DNA of 64,000 nucleotides from HGM11416 sp034104345 (lineage in GTDB: Bacteria > Bacillota > Clostridia > Christensenellales > Borkfalkiaceae), in contig JAXEDY010000019.1 in the NCBI GenBank assembly GCA_034104345.1, positions 77,268-141,267 on the forward strand, in the 5' to 3' direction. Made by a program: the position numbers and the translations under genes. Below, in pieces: positions 17,300 to 31,100 of this stretch. The first letter of the stretch is position 1. The number at the start of each line of letters is the position of its first letter. Below the pieces are notes generated by a model that worked only from the letters and a program-made list of their open reading frames with translations, did not search any database and was not told the origin of the DNA.

Positions 17300-18421
17300 T
17301 TAAGGCAGTTTTTCGTATCTTTCTTTAATATCTCCGAAATTATCGAACCCCAAACGCTCGCAAACGACTTCGCTTAAAGCAAGTGCAAGCACGCATTTTA
17401 AAATGGGACATAAAGCGAAAACCGCGGTAACGTCGCTTCGCGGCGAAAACGCTGCCGTTTCGCTTTTCGTGACGTAATCGATCGTTTTGTTTTCGCGCCT
17501 TAAAGTGGGAACGGGTTTTACGGCGGCGGTTATTATAATTTCTTCGCCGTTCGTCATTCCGCCTTCTATGCCGCCCGAACGGTTGGTTTTTCTGAAAAAT
17601 TTGCCCGTTTTTTCGTTATAACAAATTTCGTCTGCCGCGCCGCTTCCGCACGAATTTTCAAACGGATTATCGCCGAAATACACGCCCTTAACGGCAGGTA
17701 TTTGCATCAAAAGTCCGCCTATAAGCCCGTTAACGCGCTTTTCGTAAACATAACTTCCAAAGCCCGCTTTAAGGTATTTTGCCGCCAGCACGACTTTGCC
17801 GCCCAAAGTATCGCCGATTTTCAATGCGTTTTCAATGCAAGTTTCAACGCGTTTTTCGTTCGCGTTATCAACAAGATACATAGGCGGTTTCGCCTTATCT
17901 ACCGCTTCGAAATCCGGCGTTTTTGTTTCGGAATAATCGCCGATACCGCATACCGCCGCCGAAATTTTTATACCGAGCGCGTTTAAAAAACTAAGCGCTA
18001 TTGCCCCGCCCGCGGTAACGGCGCAGGTATAGCGCGCCGAAGCGCCTTCTGATACGTCGGTTATATCGTTAAAACCGAACTTTAAAAGTCCGTTTAAATC
18101 GGCATGCCCCGCCCGCGGCGCGGTTTTTAAGGGCTTTTCGATATTGCCGAAAGCGCGCATATCTTTTAAATGCTCGGCATGCGCCGCGTTGTTTATTAAA
18201 AACGAAACGTTGTTTCCCAAAGTATAGCCGCCGCGCACGCCCGATATAATTTCTATTTTATCGTTTTCGAACTTCTGACGCTCGCTTCTGCCGTAAGCGC
18301 CGCAACGCTCGGATAAAACGCCGTTTATAAAGTTTTCGTCGAGCACTATTCCCGACGGAACGTTTGTTAAAATGCCGCAAATCGCTTTGCCGTGCGATTC
18401 GCCCGCTATGGTAAGTTTCAT
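17300..18421 (-). CDS. aroC: Chorismate synthase
   Basis: Converts EPSP to chorismate using reduced FMN. Family landmarks are GESHGKAICG at the N-terminus, GRSERQKFENDKIEIISGVR, APRAGHADLNG, SEGASARYTC, NRSGGIEGGMTNGE and FSPRSDVTAV. The 373-residue length is normal. A palindromic-element copy covers EKRVNGLIGGLLM, with no insertion relative to the family's usual spacing. First gene of the leftward operon; aroB and DAHP synthase are not in the window. Confidence 0.95.
   Translation of the reverse strand: MKLTIAGESHGKAICGILTNVPSGIVLDENFINGVLSERCGAYGRSERQKFENDKIEIISGVRGGYTLGNNVSFLINNAAHAEHLKDMRAFGNIEKPLKTAPRAGHADLNGLLKFGFNDITDVSEGASARYTCAVTAGGAIALSFLNALGIKISAAVCGIGDYSETKTPDFEAVDKAKPPMYLVDNANEKRVETCIENALKIGDTLGGKVVLAAKYLKAGFGSYVYEKRVNGLIGGLLMQIPAVKGVYFGDNPFENSCGSGAADEICYNEKTGKFFRKTNRSGGIEGGMTNGEEIIITAAVKPVPTLRRENKTIDYVTKSETAAFSPRSDVTAVFALCPILKCVLALALSEVVCERLGFDNFGDIKERYEKLP
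17709..17744 (+). repeat. Palindromic element copy 7, inside aroC (antisense)
   Basis: AAAAGTCCGCCTATAAGCCC then GTTAACG, followed by CGCTTTTCG. It is identical over about 27 bases to the reverse strand of the copy at 51835. It is antisense to aroC, unlike the other genic copies. Confidence 0.8.
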
Positions 18422-18452
18422 TTTACGCTACCGTTAAAATTGGTTTATGCCG

Positions 18453-19259
18453 TTATTTTATTATTTTTTTTGACCTTAAAAACGCCTTAATTTCGGGCAT
18501 TTTTGCTTTTGCGTATTCATAGCCGATTTCATACATATCGTCTAAACCCTTATACGACGACGAAGTGTATGCCGATAAATCGGGCGCAAGATAAATGTCC
18601 GAATTTTGTTTGCCCGCCGATGCCCTATCGCAAACGGGAATTTTATTGCCTCGATAAAGCGCGTCGAGAGCGGGCTTAATTTTGTCGTTTTTGGGCGTAT
18701 CGGTGCTTAACGCAACGCCTATAACCGTGCCCGCACCCATATTTTTGCAAACGTCGGCGGGAACGTTGTTGAAATACGCCCCGTCAACCAGCCGTTTTCC
18801 GTTTATTTCTACCGCACGGAACACGGGCGGAATTGCAGAACTTGCCGCCATTGCCGCCGCAACGTTGCCTTCGTTTAAAATTACCTGTTCGCCGTTATCT
18901 ATATCCGAAGCGACCGCCGCAAACGGCAGAATAAGTTCATCGAAATCTACCCCGCCGAGCATATAGTTGAGCAATTTTTTTACAGAAAAGCCCTGCAATT
19001 TATAATAAACCACGCTTTGCGGATCGTAAAGTTTAAGCTCTTTAAGAGAGTTAAGCATGTTCGCGGTTGAAAACCCGCGCGCATAAAGCCCGCCCACTAT
19101 CGAACCGATGCTGCACCCCGTTACTATATCGAAGTTTATATCTTCTTCTTCAAACGCGCGCAATATTCCGATATGCGCCATACCCTTTGCGCCGCCGCTA
19201 CCGAGAGCAAGCCCTAATTTTTTATTCGTTTTTTCTTTTTTAAAAACGTTGAAATTCAT
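18453..19259 (-). CDS. Patatin-like phospholipase
   Basis: Ser-Asp dyad lipid acyl hydrolase of the RssA/YchK type, cytoplasmic by sequence (no signal peptide). The oxyanion loop is GSGGAKG near 20-26, the nucleophile is Ser50 in GCSIG, and Asp159 lies in LVDGAYF. At about 268 residues it is full length. The ORF can be extended eight codons to a TTG; I prefer the ATG. A TTGACG-N18-TAAAAT promoter lies at 19444-19473. It sits between aroC and tuf, and no operon partner is evident. Confidence 0.88.
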   Translation of the reverse strand: MNFNVFKKEKTNKKLGLALGSGGAKGMAHIGILRAFEEEDINFDIVTGCSIGSIVGGLYARGFSTANMLNSLKELKLYDPQSVVYYKLQGFSVKKLLNYMLGGVDFDELILPFAAVASDIDNGEQVILNEGNVAAAMAASSAIPPVFRAVEINGKRLVDGAYFNNVPADVCKNMGAGTVIGVALSTDTPKNDKIKPALDALYRGNKIPVCDRASAGKQNSDIYLAPDLSAYTSSSYKGLDDMYEIGYEYAKAKMPEIKAFLRSKKIIK

Positions 19260-19443
19260 GTTTACAGTAAATAGTGTGCGCAAAACGACGGCGAAAAAGC
19301 GCCGAAAACCGATAAAAATCGCGACAAAAAATCAATTCTTTTAAAAGCCGCAAAAATCAATTTGCCGAAAAAGCGACCAAACGCGCGCGATTTATTAAAA
19401 TTTTTAAAAATCACCGCATTCTAACGTTTTACTCTATCTTTAT

Positions 19444-19473
19444 ATTTTAACACAAAAAACGCTGCCCCGTCAA
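19444..19473 (-). promoter_or_regulatory. Probable promoter of the patatin gene
   Basis: Minus strand TTGACG (19468-19473), 18-base spacer, TAAAAT (19444-19449). The transcript would have a leader of about 175 bases. The rest of the 19260-19677 gap is AT-rich, with the tuf terminator at its right end. Confidence 0.5.
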
Positions 19474-19616
19474 GCGCATAACCCGATTTTTAATTTTAAG
19501 CGGGTTTTACCGTAACCGCATGCCCGAAAAAACGCAAAATTTTTTTTTATTGTGCAAATTTTTTGCTGCTAAAAAGGCAAAAAACGATATGAACCCCAAA
19601 GAGCATTAAAAATGCA

Positions 19617-19655
19617 ATAAAAAAACTCCCGATGCCAAAGCAAAGGGAGTTTTTT
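19617..19655 (-). terminator. Intrinsic terminator of tuf operon
   Basis: On the minus strand AAAACTCCC pairs with GGGAGTTTT and is followed by TTTTTTTATTG, just after the tuf stop codon. Confidence 0.9.
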
Positions 19656-19677
19656 AAGTTTATCGTTAAATAATAAA

Positions 19678-20898
19678 TTACTTAATGATGGCAGCAACTA
19701 CGCCCGAACCAACGGTTCTGCCGCCTTCACGGATAGCGAAACGAAGACCTTCTTCGATAGCGATCGGGGTGATGAGCTTAACGGTGATGGTTACGTGGTC
19801 GCCGGGCATTACCATTTCAACGCCCTCGGGAAGAGTGATCGAGCCGGTAACGTCGGTGGTTCTGAAATAGAACTGAGGACGATAGTTGTTGAAGAATGCA
19901 GTATGACGGCCGCCTTCTTCTTTGGTCAAAACGTAAACCTGACCGGTGAATTCGGTATGAGGATGAATCGAACCGGGTTTAGCGATAACTTGACCACGTT
20001 CAACGGTCTTTCTGTCTACGCCGCGGAGAAGTGCGCCGACGTTGTCGCCTGCTTGCGCTTCATCGAGAATTTTACGGAACATTTCGAGACCGGTGATAAC
20101 GGTGTTGGTTTTTTCTTCTTTAAGACCAACGATTTCTGCGGGATCGCCGACTTTAGCAACGCCTCTTTCAACACGGCCCGTAGCAACGGTACCACGACCG
20201 CTGATGGTGAATACGTCTTCGACGGGGAGCAAGAAGGGCTTGCTGTCTTCACGTTCGGGGGTAGGAATATAAGAGTCGATAGCGTCCATAAGGTCGAGAA
20301 TGCATTTGCATTCGGGAGCCGCAAGAACTTCGGCATCGGAGCAACCGCTCGAAGCTTTTTCCAAAGCTTTAAGAGCCGAACCGCGAATAATCGGGGTTTT
20401 GTCGCCGGGGAAGCCGTATTCGGTAAGAAGGTCGCGGACTTCTTCTTCAACGAGGTCGAGAAGTTCGGGATCGTCTACCTGGTCGCACTTGTTAAGGAAT
20501 ACGATGATGTAAGGAACGCCAACCTGACGAGCGAGAAGGATGTGTTCGCGGGTTTGGGGCATCGGACCGTCGGTAGCGGCAACAACGAGAATCGCGCCGT
20601 CCATCTGAGCAGCGCCGGTGATCATGTTCTTAACGTAGTCGGCGTGCCCCGGGCAGTCAACGTGAGCATAGTGACGAGCGTCGGTCTGATACTCAACGTG
20701 AGCGGTATTTATCGTAATACCTCTTGCTTTTTCTTCGGGAGCTTTGTCGATTTCGTCGTAACGCATTTTAGCAGCGCCACCTTTGCAAGACATAACCATA
20801 GTTATAGCAGCGGTAAGAGTGGTTTTGCCGTGGTCAACGTGACCGATAGTACCAATGTTAACGTGGGGCTTACTTCTGTCGAATTTTGCCTTTGCCAT
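19678..20898 (-). CDS. tuf: Elongation factor Tu
   Basis: GTPase that delivers aminoacyl-tRNA to the ribosome. G1 is GHVDHGKTT, G2 ARGITINTAHVEY, G3 DCPGHADY, and G4 NKCDQVDD; domains II and III follow with the standard GRGTVATGRVERG and PGDHVTITVKLI. 406 residues. GGAGG lies 11 bases before the ATG; the reading frame could open at a TTG overlapping that site, but the ATG is correct by homology. Last gene of the str-type operon and closed by a terminator. Confidence 0.98.
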   Translation of the reverse strand: MAKAKFDRSKPHVNIGTIGHVDHGKTTLTAAITMVMSCKGGAAKMRYDEIDKAPEEKARGITINTAHVEYQTDARHYAHVDCPGHADYVKNMITGAAQMDGAILVVAATDGPMPQTREHILLARQVGVPYIIVFLNKCDQVDDPELLDLVEEEVRDLLTEYGFPGDKTPIIRGSALKALEKASSGCSDAEVLAAPECKCILDLMDAIDSYIPTPEREDSKPFLLPVEDVFTISGRGTVATGRVERGVAKVGDPAEIVGLKEEKTNTVITGLEMFRKILDEAQAGDNVGALLRGVDRKTVERGQVIAKPGSIHPHTEFTGQVYVLTKEEGGRHTAFFNNYRPQFYFRTTDVTGSITLPEGVEMVMPGDHVTITVKLITPIAIEEGLRFAIREGGRTVGSGVVAAIIK

Positions 20899-21019
20899 AG
20901 TAATTGTTTCCTCCAAATTGTTTTTGTTTGTTTTTAATTTTTTATTTTTTGTATTTTTATACGCTCGCTTTTGCTACGGCGTTTAATTTAATCCGCAGCA
21001 AAACGCTCGTTTAAAAAAC

Positions 21020-23110
21020 TTATTTTTTGTCCGCATCCGTAGCGGCACGGTCGCCGATGATTTTTTCGGCAACGCTCTTCGGAACCTGAGCGTAGTGGTC
21101 GAACTGCATAGTGTAGTTGCCGCGGCCCTGGGTTCTCGAACGAAGGTCGGTTGCATAACCGAACATTTCGGAAAGCGGGATTTCGGCGTCGATAACTTTC
21201 GAACCGTTTCTGTCGTCCGTTCCGGTAATGGTGCCGCGGCGAGCGGTGACGTTACCCATAATATCGCCGAAGTAATCTTCGGGGAGAACGATTTCGACTT
21301 TCATGATAGGTTCCAAAATTACGGGTTTCGCACGCGAAGCGCCGTCTTTGAAAGCCATGCTGCCGGCGATTTTGAACGCGATTTCCGACGAGTCGACTTC
21401 GTGATAACTACCGTCGTAAACGGTGGCTTTAAAGTCAACGACTTCGTAACCTGCCAAAATACCGTTTTTAGCCGCTTCTTCGATACCTTTGCGAACAGGT
21501 TCGATATATTCCTTGGGAATAGAACCGCCGACGGTTTCGTCTTCGAACTGGAAGCCGCTGCCCGGAGCCAAAGGTTCGAGCCTGATTTTGCAGTGACCGT
21601 ATTGACCTTTACCACCCGACTGACGTTTATACATACCTTCGGCATCGACGGGTTGTAAGAAGGTTTCTCTGTAAGCGACCTGAGGCTTACCGACCGTTGC
21701 CTCAACTTTAAATTCGCGGAGCAGACGGTCAACGATAATTTCAAGGTGCAACTCGCCCATACCGGCGATGATGGTTTGCCCCGTTTCTTTATCGGTATAA
21801 GTTTTGAACGTAGGATCTTCTTCGGCGAGCTTGATAAGCGCGAGAGTCATTTTTTCCTGACCGGCTTTGGTCTTGGGTTCGATGGCTACGCGGATAACCG
21901 GTTCGGGGAATACCATTTGTTCGAGAATGATGGGTGCGTTTTCGGCACAGAGCGTATCGCCCGTGGTAGTTTCTTTAAGACCGACGATAGCGCAGATATC
22001 GCCCGAATAAATTTCGTCGATTTCTTCGCGGTGGTTGGCGTGCATACGAAGCAGACGACCTACCCTTTCTTTTTTGCCCTTGGTGCTGTTATAAACGTAA
22101 GAGCCGGAAGTAAGTTTGCCCGAATAAACGCGGAAAAACGCGAGTTTTCCTACGAACGGATCGGCTACGATCTTGAACGCCAAACCCGAAAACGGTTCGT
22201 CGTCGTCGGTTTTTCTTATTTCGGTTTCGCCCTTCGAGTTAACACCCTGAACGTGGTCTACGTCGATAGGCGAAGGCAGATAATCTACGATAGCGTCGAG
22301 CAGGTGCTGAACGCCTTTGTTACGATAACTCGATCCGCAGAATACAAGGGTAACGGCCATCGAAATGGTGGCTTTACGCAAACCTTTTTTGATTTCGTCG
22401 ACGGTAAGTTCGCCTCCGTCGAGATATTTAGCCATAAGTTCGTCGTCTTGTTCGGCGGCTACTTCTATAAGCTGGGTTCTGTAAAGTTCGGCTTCTTCTT
22501 TATATTCTTCGGGAATATCGATAACCTGAGTTTTAGTTCCCAGATCGTCGAGATACAAAATCGCGTCGAACGCAACGAGATCGATTATGCCGCGGAAAGT
22601 GTCTTCTTTACCGATAGGCATAGTCGCGGGGATTGCATTGGTGTGCAATCTGTCTTTCATCATTTGAACGGCACCGTAGAAGTTAGCGCCGTTGATGTCC
22701 ATTTTGTTAACGTAAGCGATGCGGGGAACGTGATACTTGTCCGCTTGTCTCCAAACGGTTTCGCTTTGGGGTTCAACGCCGCCTTTGGCGCAGAACGTGG
22801 CGACTGCTCCGTCGAGAACGCGAAGCGAACGTTCAACTTCAACGGTGAAGTCGACGTGGCCCGGCGTATCGATAATGTTTATACGGTTACCTTTCCATTG
22901 GCAGGTGGTGCAAGCGCTGGTTATCGTGATACCGCGTTCCTGCTCCTGCACCATGTAATCCATGGTTGCGGCGCCGTCGTGCGTTTCGCCGATTTTATGC
23001 GTTTTGCCCGTATAGAACAAAATACGTTCGGTCGTGGTGGTTTTGCCCGCGTCGATATGAGCCATAATGCCGATATTTCTGGTATTTTCTAATGCAAATT
23101 CTCTGGGCAT
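21020..23110 (-). CDS. fusA: Elongation factor G
   Basis: Translocation GTPase, 696 residues. AHIDAGKTTTTERIL, ERGITITSACTT, DTPGHVDF and NKMDINGA are the GTPase motifs. Domains II-V follow through GGSIPKEYIEPV and SEMFGYATDLRSRTQGRG to the C-terminus. AAGGAG sits five bases before the ATG; only 14 bp separate it from rpsG. The opposite strand stays open for long stretches because of codon bias and is not coding. Confidence 0.98.
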   Translation of the reverse strand: MPREFALENTRNIGIMAHIDAGKTTTTERILFYTGKTHKIGETHDGAATMDYMVQEQERGITITSACTTCQWKGNRINIIDTPGHVDFTVEVERSLRVLDGAVATFCAKGGVEPQSETVWRQADKYHVPRIAYVNKMDINGANFYGAVQMMKDRLHTNAIPATMPIGKEDTFRGIIDLVAFDAILYLDDLGTKTQVIDIPEEYKEEAELYRTQLIEVAAEQDDELMAKYLDGGELTVDEIKKGLRKATISMAVTLVFCGSSYRNKGVQHLLDAIVDYLPSPIDVDHVQGVNSKGETEIRKTDDDEPFSGLAFKIVADPFVGKLAFFRVYSGKLTSGSYVYNSTKGKKERVGRLLRMHANHREEIDEIYSGDICAIVGLKETTTGDTLCAENAPIILEQMVFPEPVIRVAIEPKTKAGQEKMTLALIKLAEEDPTFKTYTDKETGQTIIAGMGELHLEIIVDRLLREFKVEATVGKPQVAYRETFLQPVDAEGMYKRQSGGKGQYGHCKIRLEPLAPGSGFQFEDETVGGSIPKEYIEPVRKGIEEAAKNGILAGYEVVDFKATVYDGSYHEVDSSEIAFKIAGSMAFKDGASRAKPVILEPIMKVEIVLPEDYFGDIMGNVTARRGTITGTDDRNGSKVIDAEIPLSEMFGYATDLRSRTQGRGNYTMQFDHYAQVPKSVAEKIIGDRAATDADKK

Positions 23111-23124
23111 TGTAACTCCTTAAA

Positions 23125-23595
23125 TTACCAACGGAAATGTGCAAACGCTTTGTTTGCTTCCGCCATTCTGTGAACGTCTTCTTTTTTCTTAACCGCGCCG
23201 CCCGCGTTGTTATACGCGTCGATAAGTTCGTTTGCAAGGCGAACCGACATATCTCTGTCGTTTCTGGTCCTTGCATAGCTTACTATCCAGCGGATGGCAA
23301 GAGTCTGACGTCTTTCCGGTCTGATTTCGATAGGAACCTGATAGTTCGAACCGCCTACGCGTCTTGCCTTTACTTCGAGCAAAGGCTTAACGTTTTCAAT
23401 GGCCTGATTGAAAATATCCATGGGTTCCTGACCGAGTTTTTCTTTCATTATATCGAAAGCATCGTAAACGATACTTTGCGCCGTTCCTTTTTTACCGTCG
23501 AGCATAACTTGGTTGATAAGTTTGGTAACAACCTTGCTGCCGTAAATAGGATCGGGTAATACGTCCCTTTTGGGAACGCCGCCTCTTCTTGGCAT
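23125..23595 (-). CDS. rpsG: 30S ribosomal protein S7
   Basis: Primary 16S rRNA-binding protein of the small-subunit head, 156 residues. It begins MPRRGGVPKRDVLPDP and contains NQVMLDGKKGTAQSIVYDA, KPLLEVKARRVGGSNYQVP and RPERRQTLAIRW. An AAAGGAGG site precedes the ATG. Located between rpsL and fusA as in most bacteria. Confidence 0.98.
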   Translation of the reverse strand: MPRRGGVPKRDVLPDPIYGSKVVTKLINQVMLDGKKGTAQSIVYDAFDIMKEKLGQEPMDIFNQAIENVKPLLEVKARRVGGSNYQVPIEIRPERRQTLAIRWIVSYARTRNDRDMSVRLANELIDAYNNAGGAVKKKEDVHRMAEANKAFAHFRW

Positions 23596-23762
23596 GTTGA
23601 TGATCCTCCTTTAAATTTTTAGGGCTAAGCCCTTTCAGTACAGCTATCGCGCGCTTATTAAATATCGAATTTAAGCGGCGAACCTTCTGCCTTGCGGCAT
23701 ACTGCCTACTTTAATCGGGCGTTTAAAATAATATTCCGAATAAGTAGGGGTGAATTTTAAAA

Positions 23763-24134
23763 TTACTTAGGACGTTTAGCGCCGTATTTGCTGCGGGCTT
23801 GTCTGCGTTTTGCAACGCCGGCAGTATCCAAAGTTCCGCGGATGATGTGATATCTTACACCGGGGAGATCTCTTACCCTGCCGCCGCGGATAAGCACCGA
23901 ACTGTGTTCCTGAAGATTGTGACCTTCGCCGGGAATATAAACGGTACCTTCTTGCTTGTTCGTTAAACGGACTCTGGCAATTTTACGAAGAGCCGAGTTA
24001 GGCTTTTTGGGAGCGGTAGTGGTTACCGACAAACATACCCCGCGACGTTGCGGGCATTCGTTCAAAATAGGAGCTTTGCTCTTTTTGACCGCCGTAGTTC
24101 TGCCTTGTTTAATGAGTTGGTTAATCGTTGGCAT
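23763..24134 (-). CDS. rpsL: 30S ribosomal protein S12 (with Arg88)
   Basis: Decoding-centre protein, 123 residues. PTINQLIKQGR, CPQRRGVCLSVTTTAPKKPN (Lys43 kept), GEGHNLQEHSSVLIRGGRV and DLPGVRYH are present. The residue before DLPGVRYH is Arg88 (codon AGA), where nearly all bacteria have Lys. AAAGGAGG lies before the ATG. The gene has its own promoter at 24350-24378, separating this operon from rpoBC. Confidence 0.98.
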   Translation of the reverse strand: MPTINQLIKQGRTTAVKKSKAPILNECPQRRGVCLSVTTTAPKKPNSALRKIARVRLTNKQEGTVYIPGEGHNLQEHSSVLIRGGRVRDLPGVRYHIIRGTLDTAGVAKRRQARSKYGAKRPK

Positions 24135-24349
24135 TTTTTTACCTCCTTTTTTTATTCGGAATATCTTTAACGCTCGGGACTTCCCGTCGTTTAAAGAAGC
24201 AACTTTTTGCCGCGTTTAAAATTTTTGCGGCGTTTTTTTATTTAAGATTTTTATCTTTAAAACCTTAAATTATGCTATACGGGCGTAAATTCGGGCGTTA
24301 AAAACAAGTTTTTTCGCTTTTAACCACTTTTTCGCCATATAACTTAGTA

Positions 24350-24378
24350 ATTTTAACATTTTTTTTGCGTTAAGTCAA
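24350..24378 (-). promoter_or_regulatory. Promoter of rpsL-rpsG-fusA-tuf
   Basis: Minus strand TTGACT (24373-24378), 17-base spacer, TAAAAT (24350-24355), about 215 bases upstream of rpsL. The 24135-24442 gap otherwise shows only AT-rich leader sequence; I saw no clear terminator after rpoC. Confidence 0.75.
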
Positions 24379-24442
24379 TCGTTTTTACACGCCCGCGCAA
24401 ATATGTTTTATACGCGGCTTAACCCCGCGACCGACCGCGCCG

Positions 24443-28144
<3,702 letters not shown>

Positions 28145-28164
28145 TTAAATACCTTCCCTTATAA

Positions 28165-31100
28165 TCAGTCTTTATCGTCGTCGAAGCCGTCGTCGTCGTA
28201 ATCGTCGAACAAGTCGCCGGATTTAAACGTGAACTTATCGTCGTCGTCGAATTGATCCATATCGTCGAAGATGTTGGCGGTGTCCGCTTCGTCATCGCCC
28301 GCGGTTTCGTCTTCGTCGCCGAATACGTCTGCATATTCAACGTCGTCGAACGAATCTTTTTCGACCGGAGCGGGTGCGTGCGGAACGACGTCTGAATCGT
28401 CGTCGGTAAGGCTTTTAAGCGAAATTTCTTCGTTGTTTTCGTTAAGCACTTTCATATCGAGCGCTAAACTCTGGAGTTCTTTAAGCAATACTTTAAACGA
28501 TTCGGGGATTCCCGGTTCGCTTATGTCGTTGCCTTTTACTATCGACTCGTAGGTCTTAACGCGCCCTACCACGTCGTCCGATTTAACGGTAAGAATTTCT
28601 TGCAGAATGTGGGCCGCGCCGTAAGCTTCGAGCGCCCATACTTCCATTTCGCCGAAACGTTGCCCGCCGAATTGCGCCTTGCCGCCGAGCGGCTGCTGCG
28701 TTACGAGCGAGTAAGGACCGGTGCTTCTTGCGTGAATCTTATCGTCGACAAGGTGGTGGAGCTTAATCATATACATTTGCCCGACGGTAACGCGGTTTTC
28801 GAAAGGTTCGCCCGTTCTGCCGTCGTAAAGCTGAATTTTTCCGTCAACTTCGCCGTAGGGGTTTACGAAATGGTTTTCGGCAAGCAATTCTTTAATATCT
28901 TTTTCGTTGGCGCCGTCGAATACGGGGGTGGCTATTTTCCATCCGAGTTCTTTGCAGACAAGCCCCAAGTGAACTTCGAGAACCTGACCGATGTTCATTC
29001 GCGAAGGAACGCCCAACGGGTTAAGAACTATCTGAAGCGGAGTTCCGTCTGCCATAAACGGCATATCGCATACGGGAAGTATGCGCGAGATAACGCCCTT
29101 GTTACCGTGGCGCCCCGCCATTTTGTCGCCGACCGAAATCTTTCTCTTCTGCGCAATGGATACGCGGACGAGTTTATTAACACCGGGGGCAAGTTCGTCT
29201 TTATTTTCGCGGGTGAATATCTTAATATCCACAACAATACCGCCTTCGCCGTGCGGAACGCGGAGCGAAGTGTCGCGCGCGTCTTTCGATTTTTCGCCGA
29301 ATATCGCGCGTAAAAGTCTTTCTTCGGGGGTAAGGTCTGCTTCGCCCTTAGGCGTGACTTTACCTACCAGAATGTCGCCCGAACGGACTTCCGCGCCTAT
29401 GCGGACGATACCGTCGGAATCGAGATCTTTAAGCGCGTCTTCGCCTACGTTGGTAATGTCGCGCGTGATTTCTTCGGCGCCGAGTTTGGTTTCGCGCGCT
29501 TCGGTGTCGTATTCTTCGATGTGAATCGACGTGAACACGTCGTTCTGAACGAGAGTTTCGGAAAGAAGTATCGCGTCTTCGTAGTTATAACCTTCCCACG
29601 TCATGAATGCGATGAGAATGTTTCTGCCGAGCGCGAGTTCGCCGTTCGAAGTAGCGTGACCGTCGGCGATTATGTCGCCTTTTTCAACCTTGTCGCCCGC
29701 AAAGACGATAGGTCTTTGGTTAAGGCAGGTGCCTTGGTTCGAACGTTCGAATTTTTTAAGGGTGTAAACGTGTTCTGCGCCGTTTTCGTCGACGTTTATA
29801 ATCTTATCGCCGCTTGCCGTTTTGATAACGCCGCTTTCTTTGGCTATTATCATAACGCCCGAGTCGTAAGCGATTTTGGCTTCGACGCCGGTTGCGACGA
29901 TTGCGTTTTCGGGTTTTAAAAGCGGAACTGCCTGACGTTGCATGTTCGAGCCCATAAGAGCACGGTTGGTATCGTCGTTTTCAAGGAACGGGATAAGCGC
30001 GGTAGCAACCGAAACGAGTTGTTTGGGCGATACGTCCATATAGTCGATTTGTTCGCGCGGAACTTCGGTTATTTCTTCGCGGCGACGGCACGACACGCGC
30101 GCGTTGACGAAATGCCCTTCTTCGTCGAGCGGTTCGTTGGCCTGAGCAACGATGAACGCGTCTTCTTCGTCGGCGGTAAGATAATCGACGTGATCGGTAA
30201 CTACGCCGGTCGCTTTGTCTACTTTTCTGTAAGCCGATTCGATAAAGCCGTATTCGTTTACTTTGGCAAAAGTCGAAAGCGACGAGATAAGACCGATGTT
30301 TTGACCTTCGGGGGTTTCTATCGGGCACATTCTGCCGTAGTGGGTGTAGTGAACGTCGCGGACTTCGAAAGTTGCGCGTTCGCGGTTTAACCCGCCGGGG
30401 CCGAGCGCCGAAAGTTTACGCTTGTGCGTAAGTTCCGAAATGGGGTTGGTCTGATCCATAAATTGCGAAAGTTGCGACGAACCGAAGAATTCTTTGATCG
30501 CCGAACTTACGGGACGGACGTTGATAAGCGCTTCGGGGGTAATCTCTTTGGGATCTTGGGTAGACATTCTTTCCTTAATAACCCTTTCGAGACGAGCAAC
30601 GCCTATGCGGAATTGGTTTTGCAAAAGTTCGCCCACCGAACGCACGCGGCGGTTGCCAAGGTGGTCTATGTTATCCGTGGTGCCGATGCCGTAGTTAAGG
30701 TCGATGTTTATCGAAACGGTAGCCACTATATCGTCTACGGTGATGTGCTTGTGATTTAACTTGTCCAAAAGCGGACGAACGAGTTTTTTCTGCTCGAAAG
30801 TAAGGCGATCCTGCTTGCCGGTGGCAGCCATTTCGTCCATAATTTCCCAGAAAGTCTGGCAGGCTTCAACGAAACGATTGCGCTGAATTTTTCTTTTTTC
30901 GGCGTTCTTTCTGTCTTCCTGCTTTTCTTCCGCTCCTTCGGGAGTGATGGTTTCCTGCGTATAATATAAATCGTTGATTTCGTTTATGAAGTGGTCCGCC
31001 GCTTCTTCTGCGCCCGCTTTATCCGCATATTCGCGCACGAGTTTCGAAAACTTAAGCACGGGATAATGTACCGTTCGGATAAGCCCGAACGGTCTGGGGT

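Noticed and set aside
21746..23092. A 448-codon open frame antisense to fusA, and a 380-codon one antisense to tuf (19795-20937).
   Set aside because: Both mirror highly conserved genes; they stay open because of the codon bias of EF-G and EF-Tu, lack ribosome binding sites and encode no recognisable domain.
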